Of a stretch of DNA of 64,000 bases, positions 47,993 through 57,707 are shown piece by piece. The notes under the pieces were generated by a model. That model was not told where the DNA came from. It searched no databases and saw nothing but the letters and a program-made list of their open reading frames with translations. Location of the stretch: assembly GCA_963783865.1 (NCBI GenBank), contig CAWAPD010000004.1:124001-188000 (forward strand). Direction: 5' to 3'. The translations under genes and the position numbers were made by a program. Numbering within the stretch: the first letter of the stretch is position 1; each line of letters starts with the position of its first letter. This stretch comes from CAWAPD01 sp963783865 (GTDB lineage Bacteria; Actinomycetota; Thermoleophilia; UBA2241).

Positions 47993-48967
47993 TCAGTCGA
48001 AGATGTGCGGTTGCCGCCGGAGGATCTCGTTGACGATCCGATACGTGTTCTCGGGGTCTGGGTGCTGCCCGTCGTAGAAGCCGTTCGGGTCGCCGCCGAA
48101 GCTCCTGATGTCGTTGAAGTCGAACAGCGTGAACTGGTAGGTGCCTTGCAGCGACCGCAGGTAGTCGAACAGCTCCTTCTTGGCCGCGAAGTAGCCGTTC
48201 GGGCCGATCACCTTGAGCGCCTCGGGGTGGACCGGCATGAACACCAGCACGGGCTTGGCGCCGAGCCGGTTCATGAGCCCGAGCGTGCGCTCGAACGCGG
48301 CCTGGGGACGGGCGGTGATGACGGGCAGCGAGCGGCGGCGCGCCCAGACGGCGATCGTGTTGTGGATGCCGAACCGCAGCTCGCTCTGCAGCACCTCGCG
48401 CGGCTGCTGGAGGTGACCGTCGGCGGCGAAGTTCATGCCGGTGTACTGGAGCCGCTCGGCCTCGGCGGCGGCCCCGGGCGACGTCGGCAGCAGCTTCCAC
48501 TGCCAGTCGACGTAGTCGGGCGACCAGTACGGCCGGAAGCGCCAGTTCTGGACCAGCGACGGCGACGGCTTGTCGATGCCGCGCAGCAGGTCGATGTGGA
48601 TCAGCCAGAGGTAGCGGAACCGGAGTACCTCGGGGTGGATCTCGCTGATGTAGCGGACCATGGCGTAGGTGTCCATCGGGGTCGACATGCGGATCGAGCC
48701 GTTGAAGCCGTCGACCCCGGTCTTGGCGGCGATGTAGCCGGGATCGAAGCGCAGGGCGCGCGAACCGCCGACGATCACCAGGTGGGGGGCGTAGCGGAGC
48801 TTCTCGGCGAGCTGGGCCTTGACCAGCTCCTGGTCGTACACGGGGTAGGTCCGCGGCCGCTGCGTCCCTCTCTCGGCGGAGGCCGACGAGCACGAGGCGG
48901 CCACGGCGAGCACGGGAAGCAGGACCAGGACGAGACGCAGCAGTCTGGTGGGGGACGTACGGGTCAT
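47993..48967 (-). CDS. SGNH-like lipoprotein, first gene of a tandem pair
   Basis: 324 residues from ATG 48967. The signal peptide ends in VAVAASC, a good lipobox, so a lipid-anchored surface protein is expected. The domain has LVIVGGSRALRFDPGYI (about 70-86) and ends FDFNDIRSFGGDPNGFYDGQHPDPENTYRIVNEIL. The identical RSFGGDP/KSFGGDP and FYDG-x-H blocks show it is a tandem duplicate of the gene at 46832. A TGCTAGCAT element seven bases before the ATG suggests a leaderless message. No catalytic role is shown. An ATG 12 codons upstream is less likely, as it would bury the signal peptide. Confidence 0.72.
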   Translation of the reverse strand: MTRTSPTRLLRLVLVLLPVLAVAASCSSASAERGTQRPRTYPVYDQELVKAQLAEKLRYAPHLVIVGGSRALRFDPGYIAAKTGVDGFNGSIRMSTPMDTYAMVRYISEIHPEVLRFRYLWLIHIDLLRGIDKPSPSLVQNWRFRPYWSPDYVDWQWKLLPTSPGAAAEAERLQYTGMNFAADGHLQQPREVLQSELRFGIHNTIAVWARRRSLPVITARPQAAFERTLGLMNRLGAKPVLVFMPVHPEALKVIGPNGYFAAKKELFDYLRSLQGTYQFTLFDFNDIRSFGGDPNGFYDGQHPDPENTYRIVNEILRRQPHIFD

Positions 48968-48974
48968 CCGAGGA

Positions 48975-48983
48975 ATGCTAGCA
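48975..48983 (-). promoter_or_regulatory. extended -10 (TGCTAGCAT) for a leaderless lipoprotein operon
   Basis: On the minus strand TGC-TAGCAT is followed by seven bases and the ATG of the lipoprotein gene. Confidence 0.5.
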
Positions 48984-49018
48984 CGACGTGGCGGCGGCGA
49001 CACCCGTGGCGCCCGGCC

Positions 49019-49830
49019 TCAGAGCTCCCGGCGGCCGAGCTGGACCACGGTGAGCGCCAGGCAGCCCGCGACCCAGGCCAGGCTCCAGAGGGCGTCGGGG
49101 ACGGTCGGACCGGAGAGCGTGAGGGTCGAGCCGCCGAGCTGCATCGCCTGCGCGGCCGAGGTCGGTGACGCGACCACGTGCGGCAACAGGAAGATCGCCA
49201 GCCGCATCAGCGCCGCGCCGGGCCCGCCGATCGCGCCGCCGTCGATCGCCGCCGCCATCAGGTAGGTCGTGCCCGAGCCCAGCGCGTAGTAGCAGATGCC
49301 GCCGATGGCGACGCTGCCGATCGTGCCGACAAGCGTGCCGAGCAGCATGATCAGGGCGAGGAAGACGCACGCGTTGAACGCCAGCACCGCGAACTCGTAC
49401 AGGATCGTCCAGTCGACGAACCCCTTGACCAGCAGGACGGCCCAGCAGCCGAGGCCCATGATGGCGATGGTGCCCACCAGGCCGACCGCGTTGCCGGCGT
49501 AGCGGCCGAGGACGTACTCGAGGCGCGACACCGGGCGCGACAGGATCAGGCCGGCCACGCCGCTGTCGGCGTCCGCGCGCACCAGGCTCAGGCCCTGGAT
49601 CACGAGGACGATCAGCACGTAGTAGCGGGCCGCGCCCTCCGAGAAGAGCGTCGCCACCTGCTTAGGCGTCAGATCCGACAGGGTGACGAAACTGCCGATC
49701 AGCGCCAGGCCGCAGACGAGCGCGAGGGCGATGCCGGCGATCCACCACAGAGAGCGGCGGTTGAGCTGCTCGATGACCGTGGAGCGCGCCAGCGTGACGA
49801 CGACCGACAGGGGCGGGCGGCGGCGTGGGC

Positions 49831-49843
<13 letters not shown>
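49019..49843 (-). CDS. ABC transporter permease (ABC-2 type)
   Basis: 274 residues from a GTG inside the end of the ATPase gene (13-base overlap). It has six hydrophobic helices, with the first cytoplasmic stretch ARSTVIEQLNRRSLWW and the segment ADSGVAGLILSRPVSRLEYVLGRYAGN, which is typical of ABC-2 export permeases of the NosY/YhaP kind. With the upstream ATPase it forms a two-gene exporter, whose substrate is unknown. It ends just before the lipoprotein genes, but those have their own promoter. Confidence 0.87.
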
Positions 49844-50637
<794 letters not shown>

Positions 50638-50643
50638 GACTTC

Positions 50644-50649
50644 ATGCTA
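50644..50649 (-). promoter_or_regulatory. -10 element (TAGCAT) six bases before the ABC ATPase start
   Basis: On the minus strand TAGCAT-N6-ATG fits a leaderless start. It overlaps a promoter on the other strand, so the two divergent genes could compete for polymerase. Confidence 0.4.
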
Positions 50650-50653
50650 TCCT
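50645..50653 (+). promoter_or_regulatory. extended -10 promoter (TGCTATCCT) for the gene at 50692
   Basis: TGC followed by TATCCT, about 38 bases before the ATG. No -35 match. Confidence 0.45.
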
Positions 50654-50691
50654 GTAGCTGGCCCGGCCGGGAACCAGCGAGGAGAGGACTG

Positions 50692-51069
50692 ATGGCGCGC
50701 ACACTGACCGCTGACGAGCAGGCGCGGTATCCGTGGGCGTCGCGCATCATCGACTACGTCCCCGTCGGTCGCCTGAGGCACCTCGCCGTCTACTTGTCCG
50801 CGGCTGGCCTGACACTCCTGCTGCTGACCTTCGCGGTCGTTGCGGCCACCGAACAGAACGTGCGCAACGGCGTGCATGTCACGGCCTCGATGCCCGGGCG
50901 TCTCGCGCTCTGGGTCTCGCTCGGCCTGATGGCCGCGGGGTTCGCCTGCGGGGTCTACACGGCGGTGCAGGCGATCATCCGCAGCGCCAAGAGTCCGCTC
51001 GCGTGGTCGTTGTTCGCCGTGTGGGAGCTGCCGCTCATCCTCCTCATCGCCTTCCGCAACAAGCTGTAG
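50692..51069 (+). CDS. small membrane protein, three helices, unknown function
   Basis: 125 residues from ATG 50692, with GAGGAGAG upstream. Three hydrophobic helices are seen (about 30-50, 65-90, 100-120: LAVYLSAAGLTLLLLTFAVVAA, LALWVSLGLMAAGFACGVYTAV, SLFAVWELPLILLIAF). The soluble N-terminus has LTADEQARYPWASRIIDYVPVG. No family was recognised. It stands between the ABC exporter and addB, each with its own promoter. Confidence 0.6.
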   Translation: MARTLTADEQARYPWASRIIDYVPVGRLRHLAVYLSAAGLTLLLLTFAVVAATEQNVRNGVHVTASMPGRLALWVSLGLMAAGFACGVYTAVQAIIRSAKSPLAWSLFAVWELPLILLIAFRNKL

Positions 51070-51216
51070 ACGCCGGGCGGCGCGACTCTTCGCCGGGACC
51101 GCGGCGGGCTCCCTTCGCGCGGCTGGCTCTCCTCGTCCTGCCGGCTCGTCTCCGGTCTCCCACCGTCTTCGCGTCTGGTCCGGGCGCGGGCTCGACGCCG
51201 CTCCGTCTCCACCGCG

Positions 51217-51225
51217 TGATACCGT
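51217..51225 (+). promoter_or_regulatory. extended -10 (TGATACCGT) close to the addB start
   Basis: TGA followed by TACCGT, nine bases before the ATG of addB. A near-leaderless transcript is possible. The hexamer matches consensus only at its ends. Confidence 0.35.
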
Positions 51226-51234
51226 GACCGGCAC

Positions 51235-54200
51235 ATGGGGTCGAGAGCCGATCTTCCGCCGACACTGTGGCTGGGCAGGTACCCGGCCCTCGAATCCGCG
51301 CTCACGGGCTGGGTCCGCGCCGTTCAGGCCGGCGACCCCCTGCGCCCCGTCACCGTCGTCGTCGGCTCCCGCGCCGCCCGTGACCGCGTCTCGTGGGTGG
51401 TCGCGGCCGGACTGGGCGCCGTCGCCAACGTCCGCGTCACGACCCTTCCTCGCCTCGCGCTCGAGTTGCGGCCGCCGGGCGACGAGGCGCTGCCGCGGCC
51501 GCTGACGCGGCTGGCGCGGCAGCGCCTCGTCGCCCGGCTCGTCGCCGAACGCGCCGCCGCTTCCGGCTGGTACTTCGCCCCGGTCGCGTCGGCGCCCGGA
51601 CTGGCGGCGGCGTTCCTGCGTACGTTCGACGACCTGCGCGAGGCCTGCGTCGAGCCCGGCGACCTGCCGGCTCGGGCCGGCAAAGAGGCCGACGTGGCGG
51701 CGCTCTACGGCCGCTATGTCGCCGAGCTCGAGGCGCGGGACCTGCTCGACGACGCGGCGCTCTACGCGAGCGCCGCGGCCGTCGCCGCGGCCTGCGACGG
51801 ACCCGTTGCGCTGTACGGCTTCTACGACCTTCCCGAGATGCAGGCGCGCCTCGTCGCGTCCCTCGCTACCGGCGGCGGATTGTCGGCGTTCGTGCCGGTC
51901 GTCCCCGGCGCCGAGGCGTACGCGCAGCCGGTGCTGCGGCTGCTCGAGAGCTGCGGGCTGGACCTGGCGCCACTCGCCGACGGCGAGGCGGGGCGGCGGG
52001 CGCTCGATCGCGCCCGCCGCCTCATGTACCGGCCACGCGAGCCGCTCGAGGCGTCGCCGGTCGACGAGTCCCTGGCCGTCGTCTCCGCGCCCGACGAGGC
52101 CGGTCAGGTCGGGTCAGCGGTGGCCGAGGTGCTGGCGGCGGCCGGTCGCGGCGTACGGTTCCACGAGATGGCGGTGGTCACGCCCGACCCGGCCACCCGG
52201 CGACGCGTCGCCACGGCCCTCATGGGGCAGGGCATCCCCGTGGCCGCCATGCTCCCGTACGACCCGCCCGTCTCGCGAGCCTGCCGTCTCGCGCTCGACG
52301 CCGTCGTGCCCGAGGCCGGGCCGGCCCTCGCGCGCGAAGCGGTGATCGCCTTCGCCGCGGTGGCCCGGCGGCCCGCGCTGGCCGCGCGCTGGGACGACCT
52401 GTCCCGGCGGCGGCGCGTCATCGGCGGCCACGGGCAGTGGCGCGAGCGCCTCGGCGGCCGCGGTGGCCCATCTGGGGGCGAACCGTCCGAGAGCGACCCG
52501 GCTGTGAGCTCGCTCCTGCGCCTGGTCGACGCCCTCGAGGCGGCGCGCGTCGCCCTCGGGGCCGCCGCCTCGTGGCCCGGCCTGGCCTCGACGTTCGCCG
52601 ACGGCCTCGAGAGGCTCGCCGACGGCGCGGGGTCGGAGGCCGCCGTCGGCGAGCTCCACGTCGAGCCGGTCGCCGGCGTGCTGCGCGACCTGAGCGATCT
52701 TGGCGTCGTCGAAGACGAGTGCGACGCCGCCACCTTCGCCGCTGCCCTGCGTCACGAGCTCTCGACGCTCGAATCACCCGCCGTCCCCGGCGCCCGCGTC
52801 GGCCGCCGGGGCGTCGCCGTGACGTCGCCCGAACAGATGCGCGGAGCCGTGTTCCGGCTCGTCGTCGTATGCGATCTCGCCGAAGCGGGGTTTCCCGCCC
52901 GCGGCGTGCCCGACCCGCTGCTCGACGACGACGCTCGCCGACTGCTGGCGTCGCGCTCCGGCGTGTCGCTGCGGCCGACGGCCGACCGCGACCGCGAGGG
53001 CGAGCTGCTGTTCGCGCTGGCGCTCGATGCGGCGGTCGAGCGCGCCGCGCTGATCGCCCCTCGCATCGCCGCCGCTTCGGGTCGTCCGCGACTACCGTCG
53101 CGCGTGCTGCTCGAAGCGTGCGGGGCGCTGGCCGGCCGGGCCGTCATGTTCCGTGAGCTCGAGGCCCCGGCGGGCCTCGCCGGCCTGGTCCGACGTGTGC
53201 CGGCCGGCGTGTCCGGCCTCGACGGCGATGGGGACGACGCGCTCGACCTGCGCGACCTCGACGTCCGGGCGCTGGTCTCTCGGGCCGCTGGTCGTGACGC
53301 CGTCGTCGAGGCAGTGTTCGGCGACGCCGCCGAGCGGCGCCGGGGCGGGGCGCTGGCGGCGCGTTCGGGGTCGCTCACGGCCTGGGACGCTCTCATCAGC
53401 CCCGCTCACGGCGCCGAGATCCGCGACCTGCTGTGCGCGACGCCCGTCTCGCCCACCGCGCTCCAGACGTACCTCGACTGCCCGTTCGTGTTCTACGTGC
53501 GCTACGCCCTCGGGTTGCGGGTACCCGACGAGGCCGCCGACGAGCTGTCGATCGCTCCGTCCGATCTCGGCACGATCGCCCACCGGCTGTTGCGGCTCGC
53601 GTTCGAGGGGGGCGGCGGCCGCGAGGCGGTCCTCGACCGCCTCGCGGCCGCCGCCCCCGGCGAGTTCGCAGCTGCCGAACGCAAGGGCGTGACCGGCCAT
53701 CCACTCGTCTGGCGGGCCGTCGCCGCGCGGTTGCTCGACGATCTGAGTCAGGCCGTCCACGGCGACGAATGCTGGAGCTCGGGCGGCACACCGTGGCTGT
53801 TCGAGTGGAGCTTCGGCGACGACCCCGGACGCGAGGTACGGTTCGAGGCCGGCGGCGCGAGGCTGCGCTTCGAGGGCAAGGTCGACCGTCTCGACCGGCT
53901 GCCCGACGGCACGCTCCGTCTCGTCGACTATAAGACCGGGCGCGGCGGCGTCGAGGCAGAGCGCGTCAGGCGTGGCGACGAGGTCCAGCTCGCGGTGTAT
54001 CTCGAAGCCGTGCGGGCGCTTCTCGCGCCCGACGCCGGCCTGTCGGCCGCCTACCGTCTTGTCACTCGCAAGGGGGGCTTCGCGTCGGTCGCGGTCGACG
54101 ACGACGGAGGCGAGCGCCTGGGCCGGGTGCTGGGCGCCGTGCTCGAGGCCGTCGCCGCCGGCGAGTTCGCGGCGACGGCGATCGGCGGGCGCCGGTGTGT

Positions 54201-54306
54201 CTTCTGCGAGCTGCAAGGCCTGTGCGGCGCCGAGCGTCTGGCGATGGAACGCAAGACCGGCGAGGAGGGCGGCACGGCCACGCCGGAGCCGCAGGCGCCG
54301 GCGTGA
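51235..54306 (+). CDS. addB: AddB-like helicase-nuclease subunit
   Basis: 1023 residues. AddB pairs with AddA to resect double-strand breaks for RecA. The N-terminal half is helicase-like but lacks a Walker A motif (VTVVVGSRAARDRV at the expected place), as some AddB proteins do. The C-terminus is a PD-(D/E)XK nuclease: SPTALQTYLDCPFVFYVRYALGL, then EGKVDRLDRLPDGTLRLVDYKTG with the catalytic Asp and Lys. Four cysteines for a 4Fe-4S staple are present (one in LDCPF; RRCVFCELQGLCG). It overlaps addA by four bases. A 24-bp perfect inverted repeat lies in the nuclease domain at 53608-53658. No obvious ribosome-binding site. Confidence 0.85.
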   Translation: MGSRADLPPTLWLGRYPALESALTGWVRAVQAGDPLRPVTVVVGSRAARDRVSWVVAAGLGAVANVRVTTLPRLALELRPPGDEALPRPLTRLARQRLVARLVAERAAASGWYFAPVASAPGLAAAFLRTFDDLREACVEPGDLPARAGKEADVAALYGRYVAELEARDLLDDAALYASAAAVAAACDGPVALYGFYDLPEMQARLVASLATGGGLSAFVPVVPGAEAYAQPVLRLLESCGLDLAPLADGEAGRRALDRARRLMYRPREPLEASPVDESLAVVSAPDEAGQVGSAVAEVLAAAGRGVRFHEMAVVTPDPATRRRVATALMGQGIPVAAMLPYDPPVSRACRLALDAVVPEAGPALAREAVIAFAAVARRPALAARWDDLSRRRRVIGGHGQWRERLGGRGGPSGGEPSESDPAVSSLLRLVDALEAARVALGAAASWPGLASTFADGLERLADGAGSEAAVGELHVEPVAGVLRDLSDLGVVEDECDAATFAAALRHELSTLESPAVPGARVGRRGVAVTSPEQMRGAVFRLVVVCDLAEAGFPARGVPDPLLDDDARRLLASRSGVSLRPTADRDREGELLFALALDAAVERAALIAPRIAAASGRPRLPSRVLLEACGALAGRAVMFRELEAPAGLAGLVRRVPAGVSGLDGDGDDALDLRDLDVRALVSRAAGRDAVVEAVFGDAAERRRGGALAARSGSLTAWDALISPAHGAEIRDLLCATPVSPTALQTYLDCPFVFYVRYALGLRVPDEAADELSIAPSDLGTIAHRLLRLAFEGGGGREAVLDRLAAAAPGEFAAAERKGVTGHPLVWRAVAARLLDDLSQAVHGDECWSSGGTPWLFEWSFGDDPGREVRFEAGGARLRFEGKVDRLDRLPDGTLRLVDYKTGRGGVEAERVRRGDEVQLAVYLEAVRALLAPDAGLSAAYRLVTRKGGFASVAVDDDGGERLGRVLGAVLEAVAAGEFAATAIGGRRCVFCELQGLCGAERLAMERKTGEEGGTATPEPQAPA
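53608..53658. repeat. longest tight palindrome: inside addB (24-bp arms, 3-nt spacer)
   Basis: Bases 53608-53631 are the exact reverse complement of 53635-53658 around CTC. It encodes GGGGREAVLDRLAAAAPG between the iron-sulfur cysteine and the nuclease core. Confidence 0.93.
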
Positions 54307-57300
54307 CCGTGCCGCCCGACAACGAGGCCCGGCTGGTCGCGCGCGACCTCAACGCTACGATCCTGCTCGAGGCCGGAGCCGGCACCGGCAAGACGACCGT
54401 GCTGGTCGATCGTCTCGTCGAGTGCCTGCTGGCCGGGGCGGCGGTCGACCGCGTCGTTGCCATCACGTTCACCGAGAAGGCGGCCGGCGAGCTGCGACAG
54501 CGGGTGCGCGAACGCCTCGAGGAACGCGTGGTCGACGACACGTCGCCCGCCGGCGAACGCGAGCTACTGGGCGCCGCGCTCGCGGGCCTCGACGCGGCCC
54601 CGGTCTCGACGATCCACGCGTTCGCCGCCCGCCTGTTGCGTGACCACCCCGTCGAGGCGGGCGTCGATCCGGCGTTCGTCCAGCTCGACCAGACGGGCTC
54701 CGCCCTCGACCTCGAGAAGCAGTGGCGGGCATGGCTCGATGGCCTGGCGGGAGCGCCGGGCGGGCGAACCGGCGCGCCACAGGCGCTGTTCGGCGAGTTC
54801 CTGGCGGCCGGCGCGGCCGTCGACGGGCTGCGCGAGCTGGCGCGTCGCCGCTTCGCCGAGCGCTACGCGGTCGACCCGGCGCCCGACCCTGTCCCGCCCG
54901 ACCTGGCCACGGCTCTGGGCGACGCACGCCGCGAGGCGGCGGCCCTGCGCGGCCTGGCCGCCGCCTGCGCCGACGCCGGCGACCAGCTCTGCGGCCTGTG
55001 TCTCGGGCTGGCCGACGCCGTCGACGACCTCGATCCGCGGGCCGGGCTGCACGTCGCCGGCGCGGGCGCCCGCCGCGTGGTCGGCGGCAAGCACTGGGGC
55101 AAGGTCGGGCGCAAGGCGTCCTGGACCGACAAGGACGCGGTCGTGGCCCTGCGCGAGCGCGTGCGCGACGCGCTCGAAGCGGCGGCGGCGGCCTACGACG
55201 CCTACGTCGCGGCGGTCGCTCTGCGGCTGGCCGACGACTTCGCCGCCGCCGCCGTCCACGCCCGCCGCCAGTCGGGACTGCTCGACTTCGACGACCTGCT
55301 GGGCAAGGCTCGCGACCTGCTCCGCGGCGAGCCCGGACGGCAGACGGCGGCGCTCGCCGTGCGCAGGGCGCTCGCCGAGCGGTTCGACTACCTGCTGGTC
55401 GACGAGTTCCAGGACACCGATCCGCTGCAGGCGGAGATCGTGTTCTTCCTGGCCGAAAGAGAGCCGCGGGCGACCGCTTGGAGCGACGTCGTGCTCGAGC
55501 CGGGCAAGCTGTTCCTGGTGGGCGACCCCAAGCAGTCGATCTACCGATTCCGGCGCGCCGACATCGGCATGTACCACGCGGTGGCAGCGGCGATCGAGGC
55601 ACAGGGCGGCCGCGTCGTGCCGCTCACGCACAACTTCCGCACCGTCGCGCCGCTCGTCGACTGGGTGAACGGCGTGTTCGAGCAGGTGATCGGCGGCGAC
55701 GAGACGCCCGGCCTGCAGCCCGGCTATCACCGGCTCACCGCCGCTCGCCCGCCGCAAGCGGAGCCCGCGGTCGTGGTTCTCGAGACCGGCGCCGGCGGCC
55801 ACGATGCCGCCGGCGCCGGGGTGGCGGCCCAGTGCACGCGCGAGGCGCAGGCGGTGGCGGCCTGCGTGCGTGACGCCGTCGCGGCCGGCGTCGCGCCTGG
55901 CGATGTGGCGCTCCTGCTGCCGGTGTTCACGCACGTGGCCTACTACGAGCGCGCCCTGCGCGATGCCGGCGTGCCGTACCGCGTCGAGGGAGGGCGCACC
56001 TACTACGCCAGGCGCGAGGTCCGCGACCTGGTCACCGTGTTGCGCGCGCTGTCGGCGCCGCGCGACCAGGTGGCCACGTTCGCGGCCCTGCGGACGCTGG
56101 CGTTCGCGTTCAGTGACGACGACCTCTACGAGTTCAGCGCCGCCGGCGGTTCGTTCGACTGTCTGGCGGCGCAGGACGAGGTGTGGGGTAGCCTCGACGG
56201 GCATCTCGCCCTGCCGCTGCGCGACGCCCTGGCATGCCTGCGCGACCTCTGGTCGGGGTGTCACCTACGCGCGGCTTGGGAGACGCTCGACGACCTCGTG
56301 CGACGCACCTCCTACCTCGAGGCGCTGGCGGCATGGGCGGCCGATCCGGAGCAGGCGATCGGCAACGTCGACCAGTTGCTCGCCGTGGCGTCCGCGTTCG
56401 ACGCAGAGCCCGGCGCGAGCTTCCACAGCTTCGTGCGCCATGTACGCGAGCAGACCACGGCCGCCGACACCGCCGAGTCGCCGGTGGGCGAGGCCGGCGA
56501 CGCCGTGCGCATCCTCACCGTGCACAAGGCCAAGGGGCTCGAATTCACCGTGGTCGTCGCGGCCGATCTTGCGGCGGCCCCGCGCGGCCCTAGCCGCGGC
56601 GACCTGTTCGTCGACCGTCGCCGGCGGACCATCGCGTGCGCCCTGGCCTCCGAGGCGGGCGACGCCGGCGGCAGGCGGTTCGCGACGCCGGGCTACGACG
56701 GCGTCGTGGCCGACGAGGCCGCCGCCGCCGCGCACGAGCAGCGGCGGCTGCTCTACGTGGCGCTGACGCGGGCGCGCGACCGGCTCGTCGTGCCCGTGCG
56801 ATCGAAAGAGTCCGGACTGGCGGCCCTGCTGGCCGGCCATCTCGACGACGTGACGCGCGCGCGGGAGGGCGGAGACGGGCGCGGCCGGCGCCGCGCGCCG
56901 GCCGCGCCCGTCCCCGCCGGCTCGCGCGCCGCCTGGGTCGCGCGCCGTGAGCAGGTGGTCGCCGCGGCCTCGCTGCCACTGGCGGCCGGCACGCCCAGCG
57001 GGCTCGAAGACCTCGACGCCGACAAGGAGCGCCTCGACGAGCGCGCCGAGCGCGCCGCCACGCTCCGCCGCGACCGCGCCCGGGCGGTCGGCACGGCGGT
57101 GCACGCCGTGCTCGAACGCGTTCCGCTCGACGATCCGGCGTCGCTGGCGGCCCTTGCACGCGGGGCGGCAGCGCGCGAGGGCGTGCCCGGCGACGCCGAC
57201 CGCGTCGCCACGCTGGCGCGCGCCTGCTGGCTCTCGGCGCCGGTGCGAGCCGCCGCCGCCGGCCGCCACCTGCGCGAGCTCGCCGTCGCCTTCAGCCAGG

Positions 57301-57584
57301 GGGAGACGCTGGTCGAGGGCTCGATCGACCTCGCCTACCGGACCGACGAGGGATGGGTCGTCGTCGACTTCAAGACCGACGCCGAGGCCGGCGCCGACGT
57401 GCTCTTGCGGCGTTACCGCCTGCAGGCGGCGGCCTACGCGTACGCTTTGGCCGCCGCCACCGGCGAACGGGTGACGCAGGTGGCGCTGGTCGCGGCCCGG
57501 CTGCCCGATGAAAGCGGCGCTGCTCAGGTGGTCACCCTGCCCGTCGACGGACCGCTCCTGGCCGAGCTTCGAGCGCGGCTCTAG
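54303..57584 (+). CDS. addA: AddA-like UvrD-family helicase with C-terminal nuclease
   Basis: 1093 residues from a GTG overlapping the addB stop. AddA is the active 3'-5' helicase of the AddAB complex. Helicase motifs are ILLEAGAGTGKTTVLVDRL (motif I), AITFTEKAAGELRQRV (Ia), STIHAFAARLLR, DYLLVDEFQDTDPLQ (II), LFLVGDPKQSIYRFRRAD (III), TVHKAKGLEF (V) and RRLLYVALTRARDRLV (VI). The RecB-like nuclease follows at the C-terminus: EGSIDLAYRTDEGWVVVDFKTD. RecB itself is similar, but with AddB next door AddA is the right name. A 16-bp inverted repeat lies in the linker before the nuclease (56875-56911). Confidence 0.92.
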   Translation: MTVPPDNEARLVARDLNATILLEAGAGTGKTTVLVDRLVECLLAGAAVDRVVAITFTEKAAGELRQRVRERLEERVVDDTSPAGERELLGAALAGLDAAPVSTIHAFAARLLRDHPVEAGVDPAFVQLDQTGSALDLEKQWRAWLDGLAGAPGGRTGAPQALFGEFLAAGAAVDGLRELARRRFAERYAVDPAPDPVPPDLATALGDARREAAALRGLAAACADAGDQLCGLCLGLADAVDDLDPRAGLHVAGAGARRVVGGKHWGKVGRKASWTDKDAVVALRERVRDALEAAAAAYDAYVAAVALRLADDFAAAAVHARRQSGLLDFDDLLGKARDLLRGEPGRQTAALAVRRALAERFDYLLVDEFQDTDPLQAEIVFFLAEREPRATAWSDVVLEPGKLFLVGDPKQSIYRFRRADIGMYHAVAAAIEAQGGRVVPLTHNFRTVAPLVDWVNGVFEQVIGGDETPGLQPGYHRLTAARPPQAEPAVVVLETGAGGHDAAGAGVAAQCTREAQAVAACVRDAVAAGVAPGDVALLLPVFTHVAYYERALRDAGVPYRVEGGRTYYARREVRDLVTVLRALSAPRDQVATFAALRTLAFAFSDDDLYEFSAAGGSFDCLAAQDEVWGSLDGHLALPLRDALACLRDLWSGCHLRAAWETLDDLVRRTSYLEALAAWAADPEQAIGNVDQLLAVASAFDAEPGASFHSFVRHVREQTTAADTAESPVGEAGDAVRILTVHKAKGLEFTVVVAADLAAAPRGPSRGDLFVDRRRRTIACALASEAGDAGGRRFATPGYDGVVADEAAAAAHEQRRLLYVALTRARDRLVVPVRSKESGLAALLAGHLDDVTRAREGGDGRGRRRAPAAPVPAGSRAAWVARREQVVAAASLPLAAGTPSGLEDLDADKERLDERAERAATLRRDRARAVGTAVHAVLERVPLDDPASLAALARGAAAREGVPGDADRVATLARACWLSAPVRAAAAGRHLRELAVAFSQGETLVEGSIDLAYRTDEGWVVVDFKTDAEAGADVLLRRYRLQAAAYAYALAAATGERVTQVALVAARLPDESGAAQVVTLPVDGPLLAELRARL
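56875..56911. repeat. perfect inverted repeat inside addA (16-bp arms, 5-nt spacer)
   Basis: Bases 56875-56890 pair exactly with 56896-56911 around CCGCG. It encodes the Arg/Pro-rich linker DGRGRRRAPAAPVP. Confidence 0.88.
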
Positions 57585-57589
57585 CGGTC

Positions 57590-57627
57590 GGGCGCGGCGT
57601 CGCGGCGGACGCCGCGACGCCGCGCCC
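57590..57627 (+). terminator. terminator-like hairpin after addA (18-bp stem)
   Basis: Bases 57590-57607 pair perfectly with 57610-57627, with only GA between, six bases past the stop. It directly precedes the promoter of the ornithine operon. Confidence 0.6.
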
Positions 57628-57632
57628 CACGG

Positions 57633-57660
57633 TTGAACTCCCACCCCGAACAGATAGAGT
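57633..57660 (+). promoter_or_regulatory. promoter of the ornithine operon (-35 TTGAAC, 16 nt, -10 TAGAGT)
   Basis: TTGAAC at 57633-57638 and TAGAGT at 57655-57660 match the housekeeping consensus at four of six positions each. The leader to the ord ATG is about 40 bases and ends in GGGAGGA. Confidence 0.6.
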
Positions 57661-57707
57661 GTCTGCATCACATTTATGCACCAAGCCGTGGGCATCGGGA
57701 GGACGCC

